Numbered from the stretch's first letter, positions 14,901-23,467 are shown. The stretch: DNA of 64,000 bases from Onchidella celtica (GCA_963931925.1 OZ007569.1:28706024-28770023); one strand, 5' to 3'. Notes: generated from the sequence alone by a model not told the origin. Numbers and translations are program-made.

Positions 14901-16030
14901 ATCTGGCACCAGCCAAAATCAGCCCTTTTTAGGGCTACAATAATAGCCTTTTACAGGGCTAAGAGTGGGAGAAGAAGATGCAAATGACAGAAATCCTTGG
15001 TAAATAATGATCTCAAACCAACTACATCATAAACTTCAGCACTGTTAACAGTCAAAATAGATCTGATATTTGAATAATATCAAGATCATTACTGTTTGTA
15101 GTTTCTGATTTCAGCACAACAAGGGATACGGTTGTCTAGAGGCAAGGTGCTCACCTCTCATGTCGAAGGCACTACGTTCAAATCCCGGTCGGTACAGGTA
15201 TGTTGGAATTTTTCTCATATTTTCCTGTCCCTGATCCTACGGTAGGTAGGAGCACCTAGTCTTACCGGATAAGGACGAAAAACTCAGAGGGCCTGTGTGC
15301 ACGTTATGCACATTAAAGATACCTTGCCAGTTGGAAATCAAGAAGAGCAGGCCGAACAGGCTGCTGCCTGGGCATAATTAAATAAAAACTTATCCCTACC
15401 ACTAGCTCCTCCACCCTCCAAAAAAACCTGCCGACCAGCAGTGCTGCACTGTGGCGACAACGCGTCTGCTCCAGTTGCAACTGGGCTGCAATGACACTAA
15501 GGCAAATTTCCCAAATGGGATTAAAGAAGTATACAAAATACAAAAAGACAACTTTGAAACCAGCGTCATCAACTTACTCTGCATGTCTTGTATCTGGAAC
15601 GTTCCTGTCAGGGTTGATGTTGTCGCTGGCTTGCTGATTAAACTTGTTCCTGGCGTAGGCATCTTCCCCAGGCTTAAGCCGCTTCTTGTCTAGGTAGCCT
15701 TGGTAGTCAAACTCGTCCCAGGGAACATCGTTAGGCTCTTTGTCATCTTTCTGGACATTACCTACCGGTTGTGCTTGATCATTTCTGGAGCCAAAGATGA
15801 CCTGAAGTTCACAAAGACTTAAGATATAAGTCTGAAGTCTTTTAAATATTAACCCAGATGAATTGAGTATTCTTTAGCATAAATGAGCATGCCCACTGCA
15901 GTTCTAGAATACTTGACTGATTCACACTGTCCTACAGAGCATCTCCAGAGGTCTCTGGTATCTCTCTCCCTCTCTCTTTCTCTCTCTGTGCAAGTGTGTA
16001 AGGGTGTTTATGTTTGATTTGTGTGTATGT

Positions 16031-16077
<47 letters not shown>

Positions 16078-16458
16078 AAGAGAGAGACAGAGAGAGAGAC
16101 AGACACAGAAAGAGAGAGAGAAGGAGAATTTATGGGTGTGTTTGTGAAAAAGAACGAGAGAGAGAGTGACAAAAAGAGAGGGAGAGAGTATATGTGTGTG
16201 TGTGTGTGTGAGAGAGAAAGAAAGATATAGTGCAAGAGAAAAACAAAAGTCTGCGGCTGTGTGTATGTGTATGTATGAGACAGGCTGGATGGAGGGACCC
16301 TCCATTCTATACTACTGACAACCACAACTTACTTTCCTGGGTTCTGTAGCCAAGACAACAGGCTCGTTGGGCACTTGATGCTTAGGTGGTTCACGGTCTG
16401 CTCGGTGAGGTTCGAACCCATCTGGGCCAGCATCGATATGCATTTCCCTGATACCATC
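2810..16458 (-). CDS. GALNT2: GALNT2-like polypeptide N-acetylgalactosaminyltransferase (15 coding exons; first exon not found)
   Basis: Known role of the family: a Golgi type II membrane enzyme that transfers GalNAc from UDP-GalNAc to Ser/Thr of proteins, the first step of mucin-type O-glycosylation (EC 2.4.1.41). Seen here: fifteen exons join in consistent phase to 564 residues plus stop. Residues 1-115 are a stem. The GT-A catalytic domain carries ILVDDFSDD, the metal-binding D216-S217-H218, W323-G-G-E-N327 and H351 in [13 protein letters not shown]. The C-terminal ricin-type lectin domain carries CMD (448-450), the LDLCLT repeat and HNLCLD with QKW near the end. Catalytic residues sit eight below human GALNT2 numbering, and stretches such as [15 protein letters not shown] and HNAGGNQEFALTK favour GALNT2 over its paralogues. 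Human GALNT2 has 16 exons, so one 5' exon with the signal anchor should be missing. I found no candidate for it on the minus strand. Odd: the alpha-repeat NQEW is NQEF. Confidence 0.93.
3006..3300. repeat. Purine-rich GT/GA microsatellite in the last intron
   Basis: Impure (TG)n, G-runs and (GA)n on the plus strand. It produces long serine-rich open frames on the minus strand that are low-complexity artefacts. It lies just upstream of the last acceptor. Confidence 0.9.
3615..3734 (-). CDS. GALNT2: GALNT2-like, visible exon 14 (lectin beta repeat)
   Basis: Forty residues (473-512), phase 0 at both ends: [20 protein letters not shown] onward to [10 protein letters not shown]. The acceptor ends in CAACAG; the donor is CAG|GTATGC. 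The first two residues complete NQEF, where most family members have a tryptophan at the last position. Confidence 0.93.
4226..4446 (+). mobile_element. Hairpin-retroposon family fragment, forward arm and tail only
   Basis: Shares ACTTGCAGCTAAG, TTCTACATACAACTTTTTCT and a tail ending in TTTCTGTGGTATT with the elements at 21743-22300 and 53554-53904. No inverted left arm is visible. It lies in the intron between visible exons 13 and 14, on the strand opposite the gene. Considerable divergence suggests an old copy. Confidence 0.6.
4597..4723 (-). CDS. GALNT2: GALNT2-like, visible exon 13 (lectin alpha repeat)
   Basis: Residues 431-472 plus one base of the preceding codon. [11 protein letters not shown] starts the linker into the lectin domain; [20 protein letters not shown] and NAGGNQ form the alpha repeat. 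Asp450 corresponds to Asp458 of human GALNT2, the residue known to matter for GalNAc binding. Acceptor TTCTCAG, donor CAG|GTAAAC. Confidence 0.93.
4724..6139. other. Intron sequence with no recognised feature
   Basis: Part of the intron between visible exons 12 and 13. G-rich runs near 4818-4885 are the only compositional feature. The open frames here (for example 5170-5463 on the plus strand) have no recognisable domain. Confidence 0.6.
6140..6469. mobile_element. piggyBac-like MITE with TTAA duplication
   Basis: TTAA at 6136-6139 and 6470-6473 flank a 330-bp segment whose ends read CTCTTTCCCTAC and, on the reverse strand, CTCTTTGCCTGC. TTAA target duplication and a CCCTTTGCC-like terminus are typical of piggyBac derivatives. 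No transposase frame is present. It sits in the intron upstream of visible exon 13. Confidence 0.6.
6541..6624 (-). CDS. GALNT2: GALNT2-like, visible exon 12
   Basis: Residues 403-429 with split codons at both ends: [20 protein letters not shown] then ENVYPEL. The acceptor is TTCCTCAG after a T-rich tract; the donor is AA|GTAAGT. This is the conserved segment joining the catalytic domain to the lectin linker. Confidence 0.93.
6952..7044 (-). CDS. GALNT2: GALNT2-like, visible exon 11
   Basis: Residues 372-401: [20 protein letters not shown] then [10 protein letters not shown]. It is nearly identical in pattern to the [11 protein letters not shown] segment of GALNT2. Acceptor TTCAG, donor GA|GTAAGT. 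Confidence 0.93.
7368..7494 (-). CDS. GALNT2: GALNT2-like, visible exon 10 (third metal ligand)
   Basis: Residues 330-370: [20 protein letters not shown] then [17 protein letters not shown]. His351 matches the catalytic metal-binding His359 of human GALNT2. Acceptor CATCAG, donor AG|GTCAGT. Confidence 0.93.
8150..8253 (-). CDS. GALNT2: GALNT2-like, visible exon 9 (WGGEN)
   Basis: Residues 295-328: [20 protein letters not shown] then [14 protein letters not shown]. It carries the Gal/GalNAc-transferase motif WGGEN. Acceptor TGACAG, donor G|GTGAGT. Confidence 0.93.
8954..9041 (-). CDS. GALNT2: GALNT2-like, visible exon 8
   Basis: Residues 266-293: [20 protein letters not shown] then HKEPISPI, the conserved segment before the catalytic loop. 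Acceptor TATTTCAG, donor AG|GTATTA. Confidence 0.92.
9108..9180 (-). mobile_element. Hairpin-retroposon tail fragment
   Basis: On the minus strand the order matches the tail seen elsewhere: an AACTTTG stretch, then GTTGCAACCCC, then TTTTCTGTAG. It is diverged and short. It lies in the intron upstream of visible exon 8, in the gene's own orientation. Confidence 0.4.
9384..9406. repeat. 23-base G homopolymer
   Basis: An uninterrupted G run on the plus strand, so C-rich in the gene's transcript. It is the longest of many G/C homopolymers in the window. Confidence 0.95.
9720..9807 (-). CDS. GALNT2: GALNT2-like, visible exon 7
   Basis: Residues 236-264: [20 protein letters not shown] then IGASADLKG. 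Conserved VVSPIIDVI of the family. Acceptor GTCATAG, donor G|GTAAGT. Confidence 0.93.
10623..10744 (-). CDS. GALNT2: GALNT2-like, visible exon 6 (DxH metal site)
   Basis: Residues 196-235: [20 protein letters not shown] then [20 protein letters not shown]. Asp216-Ser217-His218 is the Mn-binding DxH motif. Acceptor TTGCCAG. The donor GAG|GTTGGT departs most from consensus in the gene. Confidence 0.94.
11036..11112 (+). mobile_element. Possible hairpin-retroposon tail remnant
   Basis: CAGATTTTCTGTGGTTTT followed by a TATGATATTTT-like end resembles the shared tail. The upstream part is too diverged to trace. Confidence 0.3.
11178..11243 (-). CDS. GALNT2: GALNT2-like, visible exon 5
   Basis: Residues 174-194: [21 protein letters not shown]. 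Matches the KIEKVRVLRNDRREG region of GALNT2. Acceptor CATCCAG, donor G|GTAAGG. Confidence 0.92.
12166..12271. mobile_element. Small MITE, TIR TTGTTAAGGGACCG-type, copy 1
   Basis: Ends read TTGTAGGGGACCG and, on the reverse strand, TTGTTAGGGGACCG. The interior (CTATAGCTGAG, TTTCTCTGTTTGGCTT) is shared with 30222-30305 and, inverted, 48139-48245. It lies just downstream of visible exon 4 within the intron. Confidence 0.7.
12336..12403 (-). CDS. GALNT2: GALNT2-like, visible exon 4
   Basis: Residues 151-172: [20 protein letters not shown] then DD. It contains the EIILVDD nucleotide-binding strand. Acceptor CTTTACAG, donor G|GTAAGA. Confidence 0.93.
12428..12623. repeat. Tandem duplication, 2 x 98 bp
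   Basis: Two units starting CTATGATAAACAGCTA at 12428 and 12526, roughly 90 percent alike by eye. The block starts 24 bp upstream (gene sense) of the visible exon 4 acceptor. Confidence 0.85.
13392..13490 (-). CDS. GALNT2: GALNT2-like, visible exon 3
   Basis: Residues 118-149: [20 protein letters not shown] then [30 protein letters not shown] is a hallmark of the family. Acceptor TCTCTGCAG, donor AG|GTGAGG. Confidence 0.93.
13508..14140. repeat. 152-bp direct repeats flush with an inserted retroposon
   Basis: 13508-13659 and 13989-14140 are equal-length direct repeats, both opening GAAAGAAAGT and both ending AACAG, alike at about five in six positions by eye. The retroposon at 13660-13988 lies exactly between them. 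They are either an unusually long target-site duplication or an older tandem duplication. The left copy lies 18 bp from visible exon 3. Confidence 0.8.
13660..13988 (+). mobile_element. Hairpin-retroposon family, old intronic copy
   Basis: Left part is in reverse orientation (TCAAAATATGGCC, then CTAAGCCTCGCCTAAGAAAT and onward to ACTTAGCTGTGAGTC). The right part is forward from GCATTGCTACATAC through GTTGCAACCCC to TTTTCTGTGGTTTTAGTAAT. The arms are visibly more diverged than in the copy at 21743-22300, so this looks old. It lies between visible exons 2 and 3. Confidence 0.65.
15127..15400 (+). mobile_element. tRNA-derived SINE, copy 1
   Basis: Head with box A-like TTGTCTAGAGGCAAGGTGC and box B-like GTTCAAATCCC, then a body with AGCACCTAGTCTTACCGGAT and AAGAAGAGCAGGCCGA, ending in an A-rich stretch before TTATCCCTACC. 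It aligns throughout with 22618-22880. It sits in the intron between visible exons 2 and 3, antisense to the gene. The body resembles conserved central domains of metazoan tRNA-SINEs, but I cannot name the family. Confidence 0.8.
15578..15801 (-). CDS. GALNT2: GALNT2-like, visible exon 2
   Basis: Residues 43-116: stem sequence followed by [20 protein letters not shown] and [20 protein letters not shown], then RNVPDTRHA. It matches [12 protein letters not shown] and RAIPDTRH of GALNT2. Acceptor AACTTCAG, donor GA|GTAAGT. The frame is open back to the acceptor. Confidence 0.92.
15955..16275. repeat. (GA)n/(GT)n microsatellite
   Basis: Long impure GA and GT arrays between visible exons 1 and 2. 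Serine- and histidine-rich frames here are low-complexity shadows. Confidence 0.95.
16333..16458 (-). CDS. GALNT2: GALNT2-like, visible exon 1 (stem)
   Basis: Residues 1-42: [20 protein letters not shown] then [20 protein letters not shown] and RK. Acceptor TCTTTTAG, donor AAA|GTAAGT; 126 bp in phase 0, agreeing with the next exon. This is poorly conserved Golgi stem, so identity rests on phase, splice signals and position. The exon with the start codon and membrane anchor must lie upstream. Confidence 0.8.
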
Positions 16459-16813
16459 CTAAAAGACAACAAAAAAGAAAGAAAAAGTCAGATCTTACTG
16501 ATAACCATTGTCTTAACGGATAACAGAACAAACAAAATGTGGTGAAAACTGCTTGGCATATGAGAACTCACAATATGAAAAAAAAAGGCATCAACACAAA
16601 AACTAACATATATCACATATTCCTGGAATAAAGAGGACAGATACTAAGAAAGAAATATTGTACTTTTCGCAGAAAAAAAAAAAATCAGAAAGAAAGAAAA
16701 GCCAATGTCATGTGAAAAAAAAAAGAAAAGAAGAACCCAAGAGAAGCGAATTAGAAGAAAACACTATATTCTGGAGAGAAAGAAAGAAGAAATAATGTGC
16801 TCCTAATAGAAAA

Positions 16814-16878
16814 AGGGAAAGAAAGAAAGAAAGAAAGCAAGAAAGACAGAAAGAAAGAAGGACAGAAAGAAAGACAGT

Positions 16879-16914
<36 letters not shown>

Positions 16915-17062
16915 AAAAAAAAGGGAAAAAAAAGAAAGAAAGAAGGAAAGAAAAAATAAAGAAAGAAGGAAGAAAGAAAGAAGGAAAGAAAGAAAGAAAG
17001 AAAGAAGGAAAGAAAGAAAGAAGAAAGAAAGAAAGAAAAGAAGAAAGATAGAAAGGAAAAGA
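16814..17062. repeat. (GAAA)n microsatellite
   Basis: About 250 bp of impure GAAA/GAAG repeats. The long F/S/L-rich minus-strand frame is an artefact. Confidence 0.95.
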
Positions 17063-17937
17063 GAAGAAAGTGAAATGAGTCAGATCCCAGATGTCAGATC
17101 CCAATCCCAAACAGAGTGCAAACATTCATTAATTAATCAAGACCCTGGTCAGTGCATCAGCCCAATCACTGGTTTCCTTCCTGGGATAACAGCTTAGCCG
17201 ATGAATCAATAACAAAATTAATTAACAGGATGAAAGACACAGCAAAAGAAAAACGAATGGAAAAACAAACCATCAAAGACATTGGAGTTTACATAAACGC
17301 CAGTGGATCTTACGACATCGGGCTTCAGGTGAAAGACCAAATTCCTGAGGAAAAACCCCTCCAAAGGAAGTAAAAGTCATTTCAATTTCTATGGAAACTG
17401 AGATTTGCTAATATACCTGGAAGTTTAGCCATATTTCTCCATTCAGTTAAAACATTTAGCTTGAAGTCGTCTTAGAAATATTTTATTTTGATTTGTTTTT
17501 AAGAGTGCAAAACGTCCACCTTTAACCTGGTTTTGTCAGATCCGATCACAAATATATTATAAAAGAAAGTTAGATAAGGCCAAACGAAACATACAAAAGA
17601 AAATTGCTCATGGCTGCCACCCAGGAATTATGAAAAAGGAGAACTTTTTTTCGTCTCGCAGGGGGGAGGTGTTGGGGGACACCCCCTCCCTCGCTTAATT
17701 TAGAATTTAAAAAAAATAAAAAATTAAGCATAAATAACACAATTTGGCGGTACCTAAAGTGCTATTTTATTAATGTAGCGGCGCAACCAGCAAATAGCGG
17801 CCGATGGCGGCCGTTTAGCGGCAAAAGTTGGAAAAAATTCAAATAGCGGAAAACCGCTATATAGCGAACAGGTGGCACCTATGATTACTTGATAAATCGC
17901 TAGAAATGCAATCAGAGTAAAGGTTTTTAGATAGAAT
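17063..17937. other. No gene recognised; GC hairpin at 17661-17690
   Basis: A 73-codon plus-strand frame at 17152-17373 has no recognisable domain. GGGGGGAGGTGTT and GACACCCCCTCCC at 17661-17690 form a hairpin. TAGCGGC-rich repeats at 17775-17875 look like transposable-element debris. Confidence 0.5.
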
Positions 17938-18088
17938 TCGAGTTTTCGAATTTGGGTTTGGAGAAACCACCACCACACGCTAACTGGCATACTGTGCAAT
18001 GAACACGTAAGCCGGTAGTCAGAATATAACTGGATGATAGGACAGGAGAAGAGCCCACCAGAAGCGCCCCACCAACCACACCCATAAA
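17938..18088 (-). mobile_element. SINE-like element with (AAACTC)n tail, diverged copy
   Basis: Reads GGGTTTGGAGAAACC, then CAGAATATAACTGGATGATA, GGACAGGAGAAGAGCCCACC, then AGAAGCGCCCCACCAACCAC. It is one of about a dozen copies; the tailed strand is minus. Confidence 0.65.
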
Positions 18089-18540
18089 GGGAGGTATCAC
18101 ACTAAGCCTGGACAGACAGTGGCACAATCAGATGCTGCTAAAGAAATCGTGGCCGGATCTGACTGTCTGATCGGGCTTAATATGATTGGGTCTTCCCGGA
18201 TTTACTAAGAAAATGTAGGAAATTATGGTTACGGAATAAATGGTGTGCACTTCTTGCCTGTCAGGCATCTGACTGCGTCTGACCGGGCGATGCGCGCATG
18301 CGACTTTGCTGTGTAGCCGTCGTTTCATGTTGTTGTGTTTTTTTTAATCTAGGCTGAAACTGAACCTCAGTGGCAGAATCTTTATTTATCAAAGACAAGA
18401 AATTTGACTTGGTCCTGCTAAATACAAAAAAATAAATAAATAAACAACAACAACAAAACAAACAAACAAAACAAAAATTGTATTAGTGGTATCTAGATTG
18501 ATATTGTAATGACGTAACTGACACATTTATCGCCCTCTCT

Positions 18541-18803
18541 AACACACACACATATATACACACACTCTCACATACACACATATATACAGTTTCTCTCTCT
18601 CTCACACACTCATTCACTCTCTCTCACACACAGATATACACACACTCATTCACTCTCTCTCACACACACATATAACACACACTCTCCCTCAAACACACAT
18701 TCACTATCTCTCTCACAAACACAAACATATGCATACATTAACTCATTCTCTCTCTCACCTGCATACACGTACACACACACACACACACACACTGTCTCTC
18801 TCT
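18541..18803. repeat. (CA)n/(CT)n microsatellite
   Basis: Alternating CACACA, ATATACA and CTCTCT blocks with an approximate higher-order unit containing CACTCATTCACTCTCTCT. Confidence 0.95.
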
Positions 18804-18979
18804 TCTCATTTCGCAATGTCTTCTGGACTGGACACCTCGGGGAAGGGGGGGGGGGGCAAAAGGCAGATACATGTATTTCATTTTACAATACACAAACTGA
18901 AATGAACCAGCACTGCGCACTGAATTTGAACACGATGCACAGAAGTGCAAACCGCAGAGATAATCGAGTGAGTCCTAGC

Positions 18980-19023
18980 CATAGAGATACTATAATAATA
19001 TAATGTGTAATAATATCTCTATG
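18980..19023. mobile_element. 44-bp MITE with 8-bp target-site duplication
   Basis: GTCCTAGC at 18972-18979 is repeated exactly at 19024-19031. The 44 bp between start CATAGAGATA and end TATCTCTATG, a perfect 10-bp terminal inverted repeat, with an AT-rich centre. An 8-bp duplication fits the hAT superfamily. Confidence 0.75.
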
Positions 19024-19031
19024 GTCCTAGC

Positions 19032-19779
19032 ATACAAGCACGAACTTTCCAGCTTTGAGTACATCTGTATTTACACGGCTGAGTCACTGTTCATGAACAA
19101 AACAAATAAACAAACAAAAAGTCTATTTAAAACCCAGGGTTATTAATATATTTCCCAGAATTGGCGAGAGTCGGTGAAGCATGAACAAATACCAGCATCG
19201 CTGGCACTGTACTATCATAAAACCGCATAAGTGCCACAGACTTAATTTTATCGAGGAGGAAAAAACAACAACAAACTACTTCATTTGACACGCACTCCTT
19301 CTCTTGGATACACTGTCATCTATACACATTTGAACTCCTGTCGTCCCCTTTAATCAATTAAAAACACCCTGAAATTCTTCCAAGGAATTCACAGAACATT
19401 TTGCAAACGAGACCTCGGTTGTTATCTGCAATTAATTGTGTAAATATACCTGCGCGGTTTCATGATAGGGCCAGCAACATGCATTTCAGGCTACTGCGCT
19501 CTGCGGAGGAGTGGATATATATACATTATGTGATAAAAGCTCTTATTTGGGTCTCAAAAGGACCTCTAACCACAAAGGTCTACGAACACCTGCCTTTTAG
19601 AGAAGACAACAGCCGGCGTTAGTAATAAGTTTGTGCAGCCAATTGTGAAATGAGGGGTTGGGTGTGGTTGCCTTCCTCTGAATGTCAGGTGTTGCTTTTT
19701 CCACTTCGAGAGGCCACTTACCATATTCAACGTAACAATAGTTGCAGATATTATGATAGGCTGGTGGGTAGGTGAACGA
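19032..19779. other. No feature recognised
   Basis: Mixed-composition unique-looking DNA. A 73-codon plus-strand frame at 19401-19622 shows no domain. Confidence 0.5.
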
Positions 19780-20055
<276 letters not shown>

Positions 20056-20730
20056 ACGGTTGGAGTCTTGTCGTTGATAAAGAAAATGAATGATAGATAG
20101 GTGGGTGGGTAAATAGGTACGTACACAGACAGATAGACAGACAGAAAGACAGACTGGAAGACACATACATTGACAGACAGATAAATAGACAGACGGACAA
20201 ACACAGACAGACAGACAATACCCCAAGACCAATACAAGAACAATGGCAGACATTTGCTGAAAGGACACCGGTCAGCTGACAAGCACTGGACAGCGGAGAA
20301 GGGAGGGGGGAGGGGCGTGGTGAATTGACAACCTTTGTCACAGGGAAAGTGGCTGCACAAAAAGCCTGCATGCACACACACCAGGATCTGGCGGCAGCTA
20401 TTTGCTGAGGATTTCCAAGTGTTGACATGTTCTCTTCGCTATTTTTTAAAGTCTTTAAGGGCTCCCGTGTGCCCAGTTTGACAAGGGCTTTTCACTTATA
20501 ACCCACAACGCGTTTGATGTAAAAGCTTCGTAACGTATTAGGCCATCATGACCTGGCAAGATGACCTGATTGATTATCCCACATAACCCTCCTTCTTCCT
20601 TTGCACATGGATACAGTATCGTCCTTTCTAGTTTCTTTACTCTTTCGGCACATTGTTTCTCGGTAAACATTAGTCATAGTTTGTCGTCACTGTTACGTGC
20701 AAGAAAGTTAAACTGCCACACAAGGCTGAA
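20056..20730. other. Degenerate GACA edge, then no feature recognised
   Basis: Imperfect GACA/GATA words to about 20220, then unique-looking DNA. No exon is recognised. Confidence 0.5.
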
Positions 20731-20869
20731 TGACAGACAGACGGACTGACCGACGGACGGACAGATAGATAAGCTCGGCTGATAGACAGACCGATAGAAT
20801 GACAGACAGACAGGCATACAGATAGTATAGATAGATGGATGGACGGACAAACGGACGACAGACAGATAG

Positions 20870-20910
<41 letters not shown>

Positions 20911-20922
20911 TCAGACAGACAG

Positions 20923-20980
<58 letters not shown>
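20731..20980. repeat. GATA/GACA microsatellite array 2
   Basis: The same block structure as array 1: an imperfect GACA/GACG part, a GACA block, then about 45 bp of pure GATA at the 3' end. Confidence 0.97.
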
Positions 20981-21728
20981 GGTGCGCGGAGTCTCTGGTA
21001 ATATCTCAATAGGGGTGCATGTTGTCAGACTATAAGTTAACTTCCACAACGTTTTTTTTTTTTCATCACCAACCCCAATGTCTTCATGGTCTCTCCTCGG
21101 AGTTCCACCTTTTGGCACAGGATCTACAATTATAAATTCTAAAATACTGAAAATAAAAGAAAACTTTACAGTTTGGAGCCAGGGAACTCTATTGCCGATT
21201 CAGACAGGAACTTTCCAGTAAATTTCCAAAGCTCCAACGATCGATCTTGTACAGCGTTTTCCCCTTCCCTTGAGTATAAATAATGAATAATGAGCTTATT
21301 GCCTTAATTAGTCTCTGCATGGCCGATCAATCTGGGGGTTTAAAAGAAAATGTCAGTCTAATTAAAAACGTGACGTATGTGTGCGTACGTCACACCCTAC
21401 ACCACTGAGAAAAACGCTCCAGGCCCCCATGTATCACCAGTGATACACAGAAGAGTATCACTAGGCTGCAGTTGCCACAAGAACTCAAGGCGAGAAAAGT
21501 TCTTTTTTAAGTCATTTCGACAATATACACTAAATCAACCATATGATCGCGAAAACCTCTTAATTATGCCCCTATGAAAAAAAATTCATAAAACAAAAGT
21601 TTCTAACGAACAGAAATGGGGCCGTGCCCCAAAGGTTTAAGGCTACAGTGCTGTGAGTCAAGCCTGCTTTATCTCGCTTTTAATGTGTGAGATTTGGGCT
21701 ATGGGGTTAAGAAGACCCTGTGCACTGC
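20981..21728. other. No feature recognised
   Basis: Flank of the hairpin retroposon. No coding or repeat signal was identified. Confidence 0.4.
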
Positions 21729-21742
21729 TGAGTTTGAAACAA

Positions 21743-22300
21743 AGTCAAAATTGAGCAAAAAGAAAAGGTTGTATGTTGCGAAGCCCCGCGTGAGAAATAA
21801 AACCCAAACAGTACAAAGCAAACTAAAGAGAAGACAGAAAATGCATAAATTTTCGGCTTTCGCCTTTGTCAAGTGAAAAAAAACAACAAAAAAACGAACA
21901 ATAAAAGACTTCAACAGGAACGAAGTGAAACAGTTTACTTAGCTGCGAGTTCTTGCTTCTTTAGCAGCACCAAAGCACGTCCGTCCGCCAAAAGCATGGA
22001 AGCAGGACGTGCTTTGGTGCTGCTAAAGAAGCAAGAACTCGCAGCTAAGTAAACTGTTTCACTTCGTTCCTGTTGAAGTCTTTTATTGTTCGTTTTTTTG
22101 TTGTTTTTTTTCACTTGACAAAGGCGAAAGCCGAAAATTTATGCATTTTCTGTCTTCTCTTTAGTTTGCTTTGTACTGTTTGGGTTTTATTTCTCACGCG
22201 GGGCTTCGCAACATACAACCTTTTCTTTTTGCTCAATTTTGACTTTGCTTATAGCCCTGCTGCGACCCCACAGTTTTTCTGTGGTTTTTATGATATTTCG
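21743..22300 (+). mobile_element. Hairpin-retroposon, youngest copy (243-bp inverted repeat plus tail)
   Basis: TGAGTTTGAAACAA at 21729-21742 and 22301-22314 is a 14-bp target duplication. Between them, 21740-21982 and 22005-22247 are inverted repeats of 243 bp with no length difference and no mismatch seen by eye, around a 22-bp spacer. The remaining 22248-22300 is a tail reading CTTATAGCCCTGCTGCGACC, then a CCACAG-TTTTT-CTGTGG hairpin and TTTATGATATTTCG. The first 57 residues of the 71-codon minus-strand frame (21699-21914) and of the plus-strand frame at 22073 are identical because of the palindrome; neither looks like a gene. Confidence 0.9.
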
Positions 22301-22409
22301 TGAGTTTGAAACAAGTCTATCGCTTCGCCAGTTGATTCAAAGGAAGTTCGTCTGAGTCCAAACCGATGTAAAACAGGCTTGACTTGACACGCTGTTCTAT
22401 GGCTCTTGG

Positions 22410-22535
22410 ATGAGTTTGAGTTTTGAGTTTGAGTTTGGAGAAAGCCCGTCGACAGGAAAACGGTCAGGTATTGTGCTGGGAAAAAGCAAGACGGTGGAGA
22501 GAATGGAGCAGAATGACAGGACAGAAGGAGACCTT
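22410..22535 (-). mobile_element. SINE-like element with (AAACTC)n tail
   Basis: On the plus strand: GAGTTTGAGTTTGGAGAAAG, then GTGCTGGGAAAAAGCAAGAC, then GACAGGACAGAAGGAGACC. The GAGTTT repeats are the tail seen from the other strand. Confidence 0.75.
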
Positions 22536-22617
22536 GTCACAACTGATAGCCATGACCGTCAGTACTCTTCGATGAAACTGTCAGGAAAGAAATTAATAGA
22601 AAAGGATAGAAAAGGGG

Positions 22618-22880
22618 GACACATTGGTCTAGTGGCAAGATGCCCGCCTCTCATGCCGAAGATACCGGGTTCGATTCCCGGTCGGTGCAGGCATGTTGGA
22701 ATTTTTTTGGGGAAAATTCCTGTTCCTGCTCCTATGGAGGGGTGGGATCAAGCACCTAGTCTTCTCGGACAAGGATGAATAACTTGAGGGCCCGTGTGCA
22801 TGTTGGATACCTTGGCAGTTGGGAATCGAGAAGAGCAGGCCGACGCTGCCCGAGCAAAATGAAAAAAAAAAAAAAAAATT
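22618..22880 (+). mobile_element. tRNA-derived SINE, copy 2
   Basis: tRNA-like head with box A TGGTCTAGTGGCAAGATGCC and box B GGGTTCGATTCCC. The body contains AAGCACCTAGTCTTCTCGGA and GAGAAGAGCAGGCCGA, followed by an A-tail of about 20 bases. It is better preserved than the copy at 15127. Confidence 0.88.
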
Positions 22881-23214
22881 CCTACCCCAAAAACACACAG
22901 AAACATTAACGAGAAAAATAAAAACAAGAAAAGTGGGATGCAGATGCCAAGAACAGCGAAACCTCCTAAAATAAAGACATAAAACCAATAGAAAAAGATT
23001 AACGAGCACACCAATAGAAATAGGGATTGGCAGTATGACAGTTCTTTGGTGATATCGATAGGTGGATAAGCTGAAAAGATGAGAGATGAATAAATAATGA
23101 AGGCAAAAGGAAACTACAGTGAGCCAAAGGATAAAAAAACATAACAACTGCAAATAGTAAACAGACAATCAGCTATGCCAGATAGCGAGGGTAGTGAATA
23201 GAAAAGTCCAATGA

Positions 23215-23397
23215 CTGACAGCATTACTCAGATGGGCAAACTGACAGACAGACAGGCCGAGTGACAGACAGACAGCTATGTGGATGGATGGATGGATAGA
23301 GAGGCAGACAGATAGATAGATCTATAGACAGACAGCCAGGCAGACAGACAGACAGACAGACAGACAGACACACAGACAGACAGACAGACAGATAGAC

Positions 23398-23466
<69 letters not shown>
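23215..23466. repeat. GATA/GACA microsatellite array 3
   Basis: Impure GACA/GATG, then a pure GACA block, then about 65 bp of GATA. Same 5'-GACA-GATA-3' polarity as array 2. Confidence 0.97.

Positions 23467-23467
<1 letters not shown>

Noticed and set aside
16751-17125. 124-codon F/S-rich minus-strand frame
   Set aside because: Translation of the GAAA microsatellite.
18128-18328. Minus-strand frame starting MKRR, considered as GALNT2 exon 1
   Set aside because: No hydrophobic anchor follows the basic start, and no convincing donor in phase 0.
21699-22303. Two near-identical 71-76-codon frames on opposite strands, as a duplicated gene
   Set aside because: They are the two arms of the inverted repeat; the hydrophobic residues derive from T-rich sequence.
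22618-22690. Functional tRNA gene
   Set aside because: Good A and B boxes, but the flanking body and A-tail repeat at 15127, so it is a SINE head.
22629-23168. 179-codon hydrophobic minus-strand frame, considered as a membrane protein or the missing GALNT2 anchor exon
   Set aside because: Its C-terminal third is the reverse of the tRNA-SINE and its A-tail; no splice donor in phase and no family resemblance.
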